Shown: positions 35,425-44,083, counted from the first letter of the stretch. The stretch is 64,000 nucleotides of DNA from JAGORM01 sp964406795 (GCA_964406795.1 CAYOTA010000003.1:56465-120464); one strand, 5' to 3'. Program-made: numbers and translations. The notes: generated by a model from the letters alone, not told the origin.

Positions 35425-36639
35425 ATGGTAAAAGTTAGATTCGCACCATCGCCTACCGGAATCCCACATGTGGGAAACATACGGACTGCATTATTTGATT
35501 TTTGTTTTGCAAAAGCAAACGGCGGGATTTTTGTGCTGCGAATTGAAGATACAGATCAGGCACGGAAAATAGAAGGAGCAGTGGACAAAATACAGGAGTC
35601 ACTTGCCTGGCTTGGAGCATCATGGGATGAATTTGTAACACAGTCGGAAAGACTGGATGTATATAAAAAACATGCTCAGGAATTGGTAGAAAAGGGGCTA
35701 GCCCGCGAAGATGATGGTGCTATTAGATTTGTTACCCCAAGTGACGGAAAAACTTCATGGGTGGACGCCATAGGAAACAAAGAGATAGTGTTTGAAAATA
35801 AAGATGTGGAGGATTTTATTATTCTTAAGAAAGATGGGTTTCCTACATATCATTTAGCCAATGTTATTGATGACCACATAATGGAGATAACACATGTAAT
35901 TAGAGGTGAGGACTGGATTTCTTCAGCACCTAAACACATTATGTTGTATGAAGCGTTTGGATGGAATGCTCCTGTTTTTGCACATGTACCAAATGTGTTG
36001 GGAACGGACGGGAAAAAACTATCTAAGAGAAAAGGCGCCAAGTCTGTCTTAGATTTTAAAACGGAAGGGATACTGCCCGAGGCACTTTTTAATTACTTAA
36101 TGCTTTTGGGGTGGTCCCCTAAAAATGACCGCGAAATACTACAGCGTTTTGAGATTGAAAAGGAATTTAAGCTGGAAAACATTAACACCGCTCCCGCCAT
36201 TTTTGATGAAAGAAAGCTTTTGTGGATGAATGGGGAATATATTAGGGAAATGGTACTTGAAGATCTTAAAAAGAGACTCCTCGAGTTTAATCCAAGTTTT
36301 ACTCAAGTAGAGAACTTTGATAAGTTAGTTTTTTGGGCTCAGACAAGGATGAAGACACTTGCTGATTTTGCAAATTTTGTTATTGAGGATGAAAATGTAG
36401 CTCTAAACGACAAACAGGAACTTCTTCGAAAAGAATTATTGAGCGACTATTCAAATTTAGAGAGTTGGACAAGTCAACATATTTTGGAAATTTCCTTAGA
36501 AGCTCGAAATAAAGTTGGAGCCAGCACAAAAGACATATACATAGTTTTAACGGGACGTTCGACTGGATTGCCATTTAATGAAAAAATTGTAATTGATGGG
36601 AGAGAAAAAACATTGAGTCGATTAAGAAATAAAACATGA
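35425..36639 (+). CDS. gltX: glutamyl-tRNA synthetase, shortened
   Basis: 404 aa against about 470 in most bacteria. FAPSPTGIPHVGN holds the HIGH-type signature, RIEDTDQ, and KKLSKRKG the KMSKS-type signature. The C-terminal anticodon-binding region is compact. It charges tRNA-Glu, and tRNA-Gln too if GatCAB is used. Promoter TTGAGT-N17-TAAAAT at 35388-35416. Its stop overlaps the PAP2-like gene (ATGA). Confidence 0.93.
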   Translation: MVKVRFAPSPTGIPHVGNIRTALFDFCFAKANGGIFVLRIEDTDQARKIEGAVDKIQESLAWLGASWDEFVTQSERLDVYKKHAQELVEKGLAREDDGAIRFVTPSDGKTSWVDAIGNKEIVFENKDVEDFIILKKDGFPTYHLANVIDDHIMEITHVIRGEDWISSAPKHIMLYEAFGWNAPVFAHVPNVLGTDGKKLSKRKGAKSVLDFKTEGILPEALFNYLMLLGWSPKNDREILQRFEIEKEFKLENINTAPAIFDERKLLWMNGEYIREMVLEDLKKRLLEFNPSFTQVENFDKLVFWAQTRMKTLADFANFVIEDENVALNDKQELLRKELLSDYSNLESWTSQHILEISLEARNKVGASTKDIYIVLTGRSTGLPFNEKIVIDGREKTLSRLRNKT

Positions 36640-37232
36640 TTACATTTGCGGCGCAGGTCATATCTGTCTTATTTCATCCTGCAGTAATTTCTATAGCAAC
36701 CCCCATCGTTTTGATGTTTTTTATTCAGCGTGAAGTACCTTATCACATTTTTTGGTTTTTCTTCCCACTTATATTTGTAGGAATAGTTATTCTTTTTACG
36801 TACGTTGGTGTTAGAACTAAGTTGTTTTCTGACTTTGACGTGACAAAAAGATCCGAGAGAAAACCTCTTTATTTTTTTGTAATTATTATCTCTCTTTTAT
36901 ATATTGCATTATTGTTTTTCTTTCAAGGCCCTAAGTCATTAATAGTTTTGGGGGTGGGGGTGTTAACAGGAGCCATTATATTTGAGTTGGTAAATAAAAA
37001 ACTTAAGGCAAGTATTCATGTGGCAGCCGTTTCTGCATTTTTCTGTGTTTTAGCACTATTGTATGGGGGAATTTTTTTCTTTTTCCCGTTACTTATACCC
37101 GTAATAGCATGGTCCAGAATTCACATGAAGCGGCATACATTTTCTGAGGCGGTGGTTGGGGGAAGTGTAGGGATCGGGTTAACGCTTGTAATGTATCTTA
37201 TGGTAGAATACATACTATACTTATATGGTTGA
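36636..37232 (+). CDS. PAP2-like membrane phosphatase
   Basis: 198 aa, six hydrophobic helices. Reduced PAP2 motifs are visible: KRSERKP (motif 1), ASIH in place of PSGH (motif 2) and SRIHMKRHTFSE (motif 3, with Glu in place of the usual Asp). Probably dephosphorylates a prenyl diphosphate or phosphatidyl lipid. It is directly followed by a DgkA-type kinase, so the pair may cycle undecaprenol phosphate. Confidence 0.75.
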   Translation: MITFAAQVISVLFHPAVISIATPIVLMFFIQREVPYHIFWFFFPLIFVGIVILFTYVGVRTKLFSDFDVTKRSERKPLYFFVIIISLLYIALLFFFQGPKSLIVLGVGVLTGAIIFELVNKKLKASIHVAAVSAFFCVLALLYGGIFFFFPLLIPVIAWSRIHMKRHTFSEAVVGGSVGIGLTLVMYLMVEYILYLYG

Positions 37233-37590
37233 GCATAGAACACTCATGAAGTCATTCCAATACGCATCCGAAGGCATATGGTTTGCGATAAAAGATAATC
37301 AAAACATGCGTTTGCATCTTTTGGCGGCAGTTGTGGTGGTAATTTTAGCAATTATTTTTAAAGTAGGGGCGTTTGAAATGGGGATCTTGGGAGTTATGAT
37401 ACTACTCGTATTATGTACTGAAATGATAAACACTTCTATTGAAGAGATGACAAATTTAATTTCCAGGGAACACAGTAAGGAAGCGAAAATTGCTAAAGAT
37501 GTTTCTGCAGGAATGGTATTGTTAACTTCAGTGGGTTCTGTAATTGTGGGAATTTTAGTATTTCTTCCCTACGTTCTTAAATTCTTCTAA
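37225..37590 (+). CDS. dgkA: diacylglycerol/undecaprenol kinase (DgkA family)
   Basis: 121 aa, three to four helices. ALL-type DgkA motifs: an amphipathic start (MKSFQYASEGIWFAIKDNQNMRLH), CTEMINTSIEEMTNLI with the catalytic Glu region, and KIAKDVSAGMVL. In Gram-positive-type bacteria this family phosphorylates undecaprenol. Overlaps the PAP2-like gene by 8 nt. Confidence 0.92.
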   Translation: MVEHRTLMKSFQYASEGIWFAIKDNQNMRLHLLAAVVVVILAIIFKVGAFEMGILGVMILLVLCTEMINTSIEEMTNLISREHSKEAKIAKDVSAGMVLLTSVGSVIVGILVFLPYVLKFF

Positions 37591-37844
37591 TTTTTTACTT
37601 CATTTTTGGTGTCTGTACTTGTTAGCGCAATAATTTCTGAAAGTTTTTTTACAAACTTTCTGGCGTGTTCCTTGCTCATTCCAATGCGAGTTACTACCTG
37701 ATATTGATTTGGTGAAGCTCCTTTTTGGCACACATCTATAATAACCCCATCATCATTCACATTCATGAAAACCATATCCGTATAAAGAATCGGAATATTT
37801 GGCATATTCACGTGAATATTTTGTTCCTCTTTTTGTTTTGCCAT
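37587..37844 (-). CDS. DUF3467 family protein
   Basis: About 85 aa from ATG 37844. PNIPILYTDMVFMNVNDDG and VVTRIGMSKEHARKFVKKL match DUF3467, a small soluble family of unknown function. The longer frame to 37943 runs into the upstream gene in another frame and is not used. It follows the tRNA-binding protein gene on the same strand with a 1-nt gap, and overlaps the convergent dgkA stop by 4 bp. Confidence 0.85.
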   Translation of the reverse strand: MAKQKEEQNIHVNMPNIPILYTDMVFMNVNDDGVIIDVCQKGASPNQYQVVTRIGMSKEHARKFVKKLSEIIALTSTDTKNEVKN

Positions 37845-37845
37845 A

Positions 37846-38172
37846 TTAGTGTATTGCGGATCCATTTGGGACTGGAAATTCAGGTGACAAAAGAACCGTT
37901 CCGTTTTCATTATCTGTCGCCAGCAACATGCCTTGGGACTCAAGACCCATTATTTGTCTTGGCTCTAGGTTTACAATAAATAACGCTTGTTTTCCCACTA
38001 GCTCTTCTGGGGTAAAAGATTTTTGTATTCCTGAAAGTATTTGTCTGCTTCCCAAATCCGGCCCAAAGTCTACCATTTCTTTATAGAGCTTTTCTGAGCC
38101 TTCTACTGCTTCAACAGAAATAAATGTTCCAACCCTCATATCCAGTTTTTGTAAGTCATCAATGGTCGCCAT
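37846..38172 (-). CDS. stand-alone tRNA-binding domain protein (MetG C-terminal/Trbp111 type)
   Basis: 108 aa from ATG 38172. LDMRVGTFISVEAVEGSEKLYKEMVDFG, then GSRQILSGIQKSFTPEELVGKQALFIVNL and MGLESQGMLLAT are the OB-fold signatures of the MetG C-terminal domain and Trbp111. It binds tRNA structure and may help MetRS in trans. ATG 38172 is fixed by a TGGTACAAT element exactly 6 nt upstream; the longer frame to 38235 crosses that promoter. Confidence 0.9.
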   Translation of the reverse strand: MATIDDLQKLDMRVGTFISVEAVEGSEKLYKEMVDFGPDLGSRQILSGIQKSFTPEELVGKQALFIVNLEPRQIMGLESQGMLLATDNENGTVLLSPEFPVPNGSAIH

Positions 38173-38178
38173 ACGCCT

Positions 38179-38187
38179 ATTGTACCA
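38179..38187 (-). promoter_or_regulatory. extended -10 promoter (TGGTACAAT)
   Basis: Minus strand: TGG-TACAAT, six nt (AGGCGT), ATG at 38172. Probable leaderless transcript, back to back with the promoter at 38203-38211. Confidence 0.65.
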
Positions 38188-38202
38188 TAGAGGGGTATGG
38201 CG

Positions 38203-38211
38203 TGATATAAT
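38203..38211 (+). promoter_or_regulatory. extended -10 promoter (TGATATAAT)
   Basis: TGA-TATAAT, six nt (AAAAGC), ATG 38218. Probable leaderless transcript. Confidence 0.65.
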
Positions 38212-38217
38212 AAAAGC

Positions 38218-39222
38218 ATGGAAGCAGTTGAGCACAGTTTAAAGCACTACTTTATTAAAAACCAGATCGTGGCAGCACTTATCTTGGTTTTGGTGGGATG
38301 GTTTATTCTGCAAATAAAAGAAATACTTATCCTTTTCTTTATTGCGTATATTTTGATGGCAGCACTTATGCCATATGTTAAAGTTCTTAACAGGAATAGG
38401 GTACCACGTGTTTTAGCCTCAGGTATTGTGTATGTCATCACATTATTTTTAGTTGTATTGTTAGTTGTTCCAATCGTTCCCTTTTTTGTGTCCCAAATGC
38501 AGTCACTATTCTTAAACCTTCCGGTATTTATAAATGATTTTTCCAAAGTCATTGGTTTTCAATTTGAGGCATCAAACTTGCAGGATTATGCAACTTCGCA
38601 GCTGGGCAGTATTAGTGCAAGTGCAGTGGCCATTACAACCCAGGCGTTCTCCATAATATTTTCTCTTATTTTAGTATTTGTTTTGTCATTTTACCTTATG
38701 ATAGATCAGAGTCGAGTACGGCGCGAGCTAGTGTCTATTTTTCCAAAAAAACAGGAAGAAAAAATCTTATCAGTAATAGAGCTTATTGAGGACAAGTTAG
38801 GAGCATGGTTTAGAGGGCAAATTACACTTTGTATTTTTATAGGGTTTTTAACATGGGTAGTATTAACAGTTATTGGAATTCCGTTTGCACTCCCGCTCGC
38901 TATTTTAGCTGGTATACTTGAAATTATTCCAACCCTGGGTCCCATATTGTCAGCAGTTCCTGCGGTTATCGTGGCGCTTTCTATTTCTCCTGTTACAGCT
39001 CTCATAGTTGTTATTGCGTATGTGATTATTCAAATGCTGGAAAATAACTTGCTGGTTCCAAAAATCATGCAGAAAGCTGTGGGTCTCAATCCCATTGTTA
39101 TTATACTAGTTATCACTATAGGAGCTAAACTTCTGGGAATATTAGGAGCACTTTTGGCAATTCCATTTGTGGCAATGCTTATTATCATCTTTAAGCACGT
39201 AAGAAGTGCCAAAATTTCTTAA
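38218..39222 (+). CDS. AI-2E family transporter
   Basis: 334 aa, about eight helices with the long amphipathic central part typical of the PerM/YdiK/TqsA family. Conserved pieces are EDKLGAWFRGQ, LAGILEIIPTLGPILSAVPA and NNLLVPKIMQKAVGLNP. Exports or exchanges small solutes (Na+, autoinducer-2 or others); the substrate cannot be told from sequence. Single gene with its own promoter. Confidence 0.9.
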   Translation: MEAVEHSLKHYFIKNQIVAALILVLVGWFILQIKEILILFFIAYILMAALMPYVKVLNRNRVPRVLASGIVYVITLFLVVLLVVPIVPFFVSQMQSLFLNLPVFINDFSKVIGFQFEASNLQDYATSQLGSISASAVAITTQAFSIIFSLILVFVLSFYLMIDQSRVRRELVSIFPKKQEEKILSVIELIEDKLGAWFRGQITLCIFIGFLTWVVLTVIGIPFALPLAILAGILEIIPTLGPILSAVPAVIVALSISPVTALIVVIAYVIIQMLENNLLVPKIMQKAVGLNPIVIILVITIGAKLLGILGALLAIPFVAMLIIIFKHVRSAKIS

Positions 39223-39323
39223 TTCTCTCTTTTACCTACTTGATTTTTAATCTTCGCATTCATATAATTCTGCTACTGCTTAAATCACTCTAACTTTCCT
39301 CTGCCCGGAGAAATTACGGGCTT

Positions 39324-39611
39324 ATGAAAGACACAATTGAAATAGATCTTAAATCAAAAACTGCAGTCAGAAGCGGCAAAAAGATTAAATTATCCCCTAA
39401 AGAATGTAAGCTTCTTTTTTACTTCATAGAAAATAAAGACACAGTTGTAGAACGTAAAAAGATTCTCAAACACATTTGGAAATATGCCCCAGATATTGAG
39501 ACGAGAGTAGTTGACGTATATGTAGGATACTTAAGACGAAAAATTGACGGCGGATTTTCTCACAAATTAATACACTCAGTCAGAGGAGTTGGATATACCT
39601 TCAGAGATTAG
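39324..39611 (+). CDS. stand-alone OmpR-type winged-helix DNA-binding protein
   Basis: 95 aa, consisting only of the trans_reg_C effector domain: LSPKECKLLFYFIENKDTVVERKKILKHIW, then RVVDVYVGYLRRKI (recognition helix) and IHSVRGVGYTF (wing). No receiver domain precedes it, so it is not a normal response regulator. The ribosome-binding area sits inside a small hairpin GCCCG/CGGGC (39302-39320), which could modulate translation. Confidence 0.85.
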   Translation: MKDTIEIDLKSKTAVRSGKKIKLSPKECKLLFYFIENKDTVVERKKILKHIWKYAPDIETRVVDVYVGYLRRKIDGGFSHKLIHSVRGVGYTFRD

Positions 39612-39636
39612 TGAGCCTTTAATAAATTCCCAAAAG

Positions 39637-39670
39637 AAAACGAGCAGGCTTTATTAGCATGCTCGTTTTT
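39637..39670. terminator. bidirectional terminator
   Basis: AAAACGAGCA (39637-39646) and TGCTCGTTTT (39660-39669) with a 13-nt loop and T-runs on both strands. It separates the convergent 39324 and 39931 genes. Confidence 0.75.
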
Positions 39671-39733
39671 GATGTACTCAACTTAAAGTTTCGCGCCTTT
39701 GCATTGCAAAAGAACGAAACTACAAAACCTGAA

Positions 39734-39931
39734 TTACATACTAGGCTGTGCAGGTGGAGTTTGTTCTTCTCCGCCAGTTGTTGGTGCTTCTTCTCCATGA
39801 GCTGGTGCTTCTGGAGCAGGTGTTCCACCTCCCATTCCTCCTTGGTCTCCTGCTGGAGTGGTTGGTTCTGGTGTAGAAGTCATTCCTCCTTGGTCTCCTT
39901 GTGTTGGGTTTGTTTGTCCTTGATCGTCCAT
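39734..39931 (-). CDS. low-complexity Gly/Pro/Gln/Thr-rich small protein
   Basis: 65 aa, almost entirely Gly, Pro, Gln, Thr, Glu and Ala, with the block GDQGGM occurring twice. No helix, signal or hydrophobic core, so it is probably disordered. A strong Shine-Dalgarno (AGGAGGTGA) and a good promoter argue that it is expressed. Function unknown. Confidence 0.65.
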   Translation of the reverse strand: MDDQGQTNPTQGDQGGMTSTPEPTTPAGDQGGMGGGTPAPEAPAHGEEAPTTGGEEQTPPAQPSM

Positions 39932-39980
39932 AATATTAATTCACCTCCTATCTTTTTTGAAACTATTTTATTAATTTCAA

Positions 39981-40009
39981 TTTGTAACATTGTTACACAT
40001 AATTGTTAA
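39981..40009 (-). promoter_or_regulatory. promoter with inverted repeat in the spacer
   Basis: Minus strand: TTAACA (40009-40004), 17 nt, TACAAA (39986-39981). A perfect inverted repeat TGTAAC-N3-GTTACA (39983-39997) covers the -10 and spacer and may be a repressor site for the 39931 gene. Confidence 0.5.
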
Positions 40010-40044
40010 CTCTGCAATACGTTTGTGTAAAATATATGTAAGAA

Positions 40045-41751
40045 TCAGTCCCTTTTGAGGTTCATCTGATTTTCGATTGTTGTTATAACATTTTGAGATT
40101 TATAGTCTGGAAAAATTTCATAAGATTTTTTTGCATAGAGTAACGCTTCAGTTAGATTTTCTTGTTCATAATATGCAAGTGAAAGTGTAAGAAATAATGT
40201 TGCGGAAAAAGGATAAATTTTTAATGCAGGTTTAATGAATTCTATTGCCTCCTTATATTTTTTACTCAACACTAAAACACGTGCAATATTTTCATAAACC
40301 GGGAGTCGTTTATTTTTAGCAAAAGCCTTTCTGTAGTATACTAGTGCTTTTGTATAATTTTTCTTATCTTCCTCTATAACTCCTAAATTATTGTAAGCAA
40401 TCCATAGATTTGGATTAATTGTGAGCGCATTTCTGAAGTGTATTTCGGCATTCTTAAGATCTCCCATTTTAAAATATTCATCACCCAGGTTATTTTCCAT
40501 GAGTGCACTCTGGGCTCTATAGGTGTCATTACTATAAAGAGTGAATGCATCTTTCCATTCCATATTTCTAGTAAATGTTCTTGTGCTTAGGATCAAGCAT
40601 GCTGCAATTACAATTGTGAAAATGAGTGTTTGTCTTTTTTTATATTTTGTATAAATATACTGAAGTCCTATGCCACCTATCCCAATAAGCCCAACTGATG
40701 AGAAATAGAACCATCTGTCGGCCACAGTAGCATCAAGCGCTATGATTTGCATGTGTGGAAGAATACCAATAAAAAACCATATAGAGAAAAACAAAAAAAG
40801 AATGAATGATTTTGATTTTTTAAAAAAAAGCAAGAAGTTTGCACATAGTATTGATGATATAAAAATGACGCTCCCAATAAGCGGAAATATAACATTTTGT
40901 ATCTGAAATTCTTTTAAAATCCATTGTTGATTAAAGGTTAGAATATTTGGGTAAAAAAAAGTTTTTATATAGTAAAAGAATAGAAGTGGTGCATGTTGTA
41001 GTCGTTTTATAGCAGGTATCTGGGACATGGGGGACGGTTCAATCCAAAATACGCTTGTTCCCTGAGACATAATTCTAAAAAAGAAATAGACAACTATAGT
41101 GCTTAAGAACACAATTAGATATTTTTTATAATCAGTTTTTTTGAATAAAATTACATACATAACACTGATTAAGAAAAATAAAATTCCTGTTTCTTTTGAT
41201 AACAGTGAGCACAAAAGAAGTAAACCAGAAACCACAATTTGTTTTGTACTTTTAGCATTTGAAATAAGAATAAGTGCTGACATCCCAAAGACAAAAAACA
41301 AAATCTCCTGAATATTTGAAACATATGCCATCGTTTCCTGGTTTATTGGATGAATAAGAAAGATAAGGGTACCAAAAAACGCAATTTCCTGTTTTAAAAA
41401 TTTTTTTAAAAAAATATAAACAAGAAATGAATTTATTATTCCTAAAATAATTTGAGGTGTGTGATAGAAAAATGGATGTATACCAAAAAATATACGCGTT
41501 GTATAGAAATAAAGTAGCATAAGCGGTTTGTAGTAGCCACTCAAAATGCTGCCGTTGTGTTCCAGTACTTCGTGATGATAGAAAAATACCTTGGGTAGGT
41601 CAATAAAGTTATTCACGAGTCCGTAATTATAGATTTGTTCTTTATCATCCCCCACGAATCCATTAAAAAACACGCTTATATAAACGGTAACACCAATAAT
41701 TAGTAATGTGAGAAATACGTTGGCGTTGCTTGCTTTTTTCAAAAATTCCAT
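40045..41751 (-). CDS. TMTC-like membrane glycosyltransferase with C-terminal TPR repeats
   Basis: 568 aa. About 11 helices in the first ~385 residues, with GDDKEQ in the first outer loop, the acidic motif of GT-C mannosyltransferases. The C-terminal third has four to five TPR units (AYNNLGVIEEDKKNYTKALVYYRKAF and similar). The layout matches TMTC-type O-mannosyltransferases and related bacterial TPR membrane proteins. The acceptor is unknown. Confidence 0.8.
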   Translation of the reverse strand: MEFLKKASNANVFLTLLIIGVTVYISVFFNGFVGDDKEQIYNYGLVNNFIDLPKVFFYHHEVLEHNGSILSGYYKPLMLLYFYTTRIFFGIHPFFYHTPQIILGIINSFLVYIFLKKFLKQEIAFFGTLIFLIHPINQETMAYVSNIQEILFFVFGMSALILISNAKSTKQIVVSGLLLLCSLLSKETGILFFLISVMYVILFKKTDYKKYLIVFLSTIVVYFFFRIMSQGTSVFWIEPSPMSQIPAIKRLQHAPLLFFYYIKTFFYPNILTFNQQWILKEFQIQNVIFPLIGSVIFISSILCANFLLFFKKSKSFILFLFFSIWFFIGILPHMQIIALDATVADRWFYFSSVGLIGIGGIGLQYIYTKYKKRQTLIFTIVIAACLILSTRTFTRNMEWKDAFTLYSNDTYRAQSALMENNLGDEYFKMGDLKNAEIHFRNALTINPNLWIAYNNLGVIEEDKKNYTKALVYYRKAFAKNKRLPVYENIARVLVLSKKYKEAIEFIKPALKIYPFSATLFLTLSLAYYEQENLTEALLYAKKSYEIFPDYKSQNVITTIENQMNLKRD

Positions 41752-41757
41752 ATCCTC

Positions 41758-41766
41758 ACTATAACA
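41758..41766 (-). promoter_or_regulatory. extended -10 promoter (TGTTATAGT)
   Basis: Minus strand: TGT-TATAGT, six nt (GAGGAT), ATG at 41751. Either a leaderless start or, less likely, a GAGG ribosome site. Confidence 0.55.
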
Positions 41767-41829
41767 AATCTTGCATACCTCTTACACACTTATGTTTTGT
41801 TTCTAAAGTAAGAAATATATCATAAGTAT

Positions 41830-42036
41830 ATGAAAAGACAAAATTCGGTTAAGACAATTAAAGACCATGTGGCATTAGATGCGAAAAAGGGTAAACAAGG
41901 ATTTGCATCCATGAGTAAAGATGCGCAGCGCGAGATTGCTGCAAGCGGAGGACGCGCTGCACATAAAAAAGGAACGGCGCATAAGTGGAATTCTCAAGAA
42001 GCAGCAGCTGCGGGAAAGAAAGGAGGTAGAAGCTAA
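41830..42036 (+). CDS. KGG-repeat stress-type small protein
   Basis: 68 aa, very basic. Repeats of the KGG type: FASMSKDAQREIAASGGRAAHKKG and AHKWNSQEAAAAGKKGG. The family (con-10/YmdF-like general stress proteins) is linked to desiccation or starvation in other bacteria. It begins a cluster of four very small genes that ends at the insertion element. Confidence 0.85.
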   Translation: MKRQNSVKTIKDHVALDAKKGKQGFASMSKDAQREIAASGGRAAHKKGTAHKWNSQEAAAAGKKGGRS

Positions 42037-42037
42037 T

Positions 42038-42172
42038 ATGTTACAAGTAACAAAAAAACAAAATAAGTTTATAGTAAAGTCATCAAATACAAGAAGAAAA
42101 GTAGATTTTATGCCAACAAATTTCTTATCAGTAATTAGAAGTTTTTGGAGCGTCGTTACCTATCAAATATAA
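42038..42172 (+). CDS. 44-aa basic small protein
   Basis: ATG 42038, 1 nt after the KGG gene stop, preceded by a strong AAGGAGG site (42019-42025) inside that gene. The peptide is basic and ends in a hydrophobic, aromatic stretch (FWSVVTYQI). No family recognised; position and ribosome site support it. Confidence 0.55.
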   Translation: MLQVTKKQNKFIVKSSNTRRKVDFMPTNFLSVIRSFWSVVTYQI

Positions 42173-42173
42173 T

Positions 42174-42452
42174 ATGGAATTACTCTTATGGACATTTTTT
42201 GGAGTAATGGGCGGATGGATAGCTTCTGTCATCTATGAAAGTAAGGATACATATGGCTTCCAAAAAGATGTGCTGTTGGGGATTATTGGTGCAGTTGCCG
42301 CAGGTTTAGTCATTAATTCCTTAGGCTATAGAGGCATTACAAGTTATAATGCGTTTTCTGTACTTACTGCAAGTATTTTTATAATCTCTCTTATTGGAGC
42401 AAAAAGATTATTTGAAATACAGAATAAAGGAAAAGAGTTGTGGCAGAGTTAA
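42174..42452 (+). CDS. GlsB/YeaQ/YmgE-type small membrane protein
   Basis: 92 aa with three helices. GVMGGWIASVIYESKDTYGFQKDVLLGIIGAVAAGLVI is characteristic of the transglycosylase-associated (GlsB/YeaQ) family, stress-linked membrane proteins of unclear activity. One nt after the previous small gene. Confidence 0.82.
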   Translation: MELLLWTFFGVMGGWIASVIYESKDTYGFQKDVLLGIIGAVAAGLVINSLGYRGITSYNAFSVLTASIFIISLIGAKRLFEIQNKGKELWQS

Positions 42453-42473
42453 AATTAAAAGGTGGTGATAAAA

Positions 42474-42572
42474 ATGGAGCATAAAAAAGGATATTTAAAA
42501 TGGTTTGAGGATATACAGTCGGAGACTGATGAAAATTCAGGATACGAATATTCAGCCATCGAAAATAAATAA
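42474..42572 (+). CDS. 32-aa acidic small protein
   Basis: ATG 42474 with an AAGGTGGTGA ribosome site upstream. Reads MEHKKGYLKWFEDIQSETDE and ends NK before TAA. It ends 3 bp before the left inverted repeat of the insertion element, so it could be the intact last gene of the cluster or be cut short by the insertion. Confidence 0.45.
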   Translation: MEHKKGYLKWFEDIQSETDENSGYEYSAIENK

Positions 42573-42575
42573 GTA

Positions 42576-43646
42576 TGTCTAGGTTGGGATACATGCAGAA
42601 CGGTTGAGAGTTAATTGTCACACAGATATACTGACGTAACCATGCGTCACTACAACATTGTTCCTTGGAACCAACTGAAAGATTCATTCATATCAACAGA
42701 TGGTTTGAAAAGACTTTCTTGGATGGACTGGTACTATGCTCACGGCAAGAATGCAGAAGCAACCTGCAGGCACCTTGGTTTGTCAAGACCGTGTTCTACC
42801 GGTGGCTCAATGGATTTGACAAGAAATCTTCTAAGCCTTGAATTTGACACAAAAACCAAAAGACCTACAAGCGTCAGAGCTCCTCAGATTGACACTGCAA
42901 TATCTCAAAGAATCTGTGACATTCGAAAAGAAGATCTTGAGAAATCCAAGTACGAAATACAGGAAGAGTTAAAACGAGAAGGAATACATATTGGCCAATC
43001 TGCTATTCAACGTGCTATTAATTCCCACAAAGAACTACAAAATCTCCAGCACAGACGGAAGATGAGGAGGTACAGAAACTACAAAATTACCAGAATCAAG
43101 GCTGCAGTTGAGCTCAGAGAGAAAAGCTTGGGTTCGTTAGTCCAGGTTGACACCAAGTACTTCTACGTCTTGAATCACAAGTTCTACATCTTCTCAGCTA
43201 TTGATTGCAAATCTCGATATGGGTTTCTCTACTGTTACCGATCTATCTTATCTCACTGCGCCAAAGACTTTATTAAAAGAGTCAGAGAGTACTTCCCCTT
43301 TGAAATCTTGGCTATTAACACTGACAATGGCTCAGAATATCTCCTTGAATTTCACCGTGAGATTGAATCTTGGGGTATCCCTCACTATTTCACAAGTCCT
43401 CACTCCCCAAAACAAAACGGGAGAGTGGAAAGACTGCACCAGACAGCAGAGTATGAATACTTTAACTACCAAGAAGATCTCCTCGACAATCTTTCAGCGA
43501 TTAACCAACGCTGCACTGCTTTTAACACCACATACAACACAAAACGATTCCACCGTTCCCTTTCCTACAAAACACCTCTAGAAGTTGTGCTAAAATGCAA
43601 ACAACAGAAAGGAGAACAACCGTTCTTTATCTAACCAACCAGGATA
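42576..43646 (+). mobile_element. IS481-like insertion sequence
   Basis: One transposase gene bounded by imperfect inverted repeats of about 25-30 bp. The left end starts TGTCTAGGTTGG at 42576 and contains AGAACGGTTG. The right end, on the other strand, starts TATCCTGGTTGG at 43646 and contains AGAACGGTTG. No target duplication is evident. It lies exactly between the stress-protein cluster and the metal/redox region. Confidence 0.75.
42642..43634 (+). CDS. IS481-family DDE transposase
   Basis: About 330 aa from ATG 42642 (TTG 42615 would add nine residues). The rve core has LVQVDTKYF (first Asp), INTDNGSEY (second Asp) and, after 34 residues, GRVERLHQ (Glu). All three catalytic acids are kept and the frame is intact, so it may still be active. 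The N-terminal part has the helix-turn-helix-like KNAEATCRHLGLSRP. Confidence 0.9.
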   Translation: MRHYNIVPWNQLKDSFISTDGLKRLSWMDWYYAHGKNAEATCRHLGLSRPCSTGGSMDLTRNLLSLEFDTKTKRPTSVRAPQIDTAISQRICDIRKEDLEKSKYEIQEELKREGIHIGQSAIQRAINSHKELQNLQHRRKMRRYRNYKITRIKAAVELREKSLGSLVQVDTKYFYVLNHKFYIFSAIDCKSRYGFLYCYRSILSHCAKDFIKRVREYFPFEILAINTDNGSEYLLEFHREIESWGIPHYFTSPHSPKQNGRVERLHQTAEYEYFNYQEDLLDNLSAINQRCTAFNTTYNTKRFHRSLSYKTPLEVVLKCKQQKGEQPFFI

Positions 43647-43651
43647 AAACC

Positions 43652-43684
43652 TTGACTTTGAAATAAAGTAAATACACAATGTAT
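43652..43684 (+). promoter_or_regulatory. promoter and BlaI-like operator of the blaI-type gene
   Basis: TTGACT (43652-43657), 17 nt, CACAAT (43675-43680). An inverted repeat ATACA-CAA-TGTAT (43672-43684) covers the -10, matching the TACA/TGTA core of BlaI/CopY operators but with a 3-bp centre. This fits autoregulation. The promoter starts just outside the insertion element. Confidence 0.6.
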
Positions 43685-43690
43685 ATTTAG

Positions 43691-44080
43691 ATGAGAACTA
43701 AAAAAAATGTAGGTAAAGTGCTTGGAGAATTAGAGACCGATGTAATGGAAATTATTTGGAAAGCTGAAAATCCAGTCTCGGTTTTAGATGTAGTGAAAGT
43801 TCTTGGTAAGAAACGAAAGAGTGCCTACACTACGGTCATGACAATTATGTGGAGGCTTGTTTATAAGGGTATATTAATACGTAAACTTCATGGGACAAGT
43901 TATCTTTATCAACCGAAAGTGAATCGGGAAAAATTTGTAGCAAGCTCAGTCCATGCTATCTTTACATCTGCTGTGTCAACTCTTGGACAAGAAGTAGTTT
44001 TGCATTTTGCAAAAGAGATCCAGAAAATGAGTCCGGAAAAACGAAAAGATTTGCTTACTATGCTTAATACAGATAAATGA
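43691..44080 (+). CDS. BlaI/MecI/CopY-family repressor
   Basis: 129 aa. GELETDVMEIIWKAENPVSVLDVVKVLG, then the recognition helix region KRKSAYTTVMTIMWRLVYKGIL, matches the BlaI winged helix. The C-terminal dimerisation part follows. In known systems a membrane protease of the M56/BlaR1 type leads to repressor cleavage; that gene follows here 3 nt later. Likely targets are the two TACA-N3-TGTA boxes in this window. Confidence 0.9.
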   Translation: MRTKKNVGKVLGELETDVMEIIWKAENPVSVLDVVKVLGKKRKSAYTTVMTIMWRLVYKGILIRKLHGTSYLYQPKVNREKFVASSVHAIFTSAVSTLGQEVVLHFAKEIQKMSPEKRKDLLTMLNTDK

Positions 44081-44083
44081 TGT

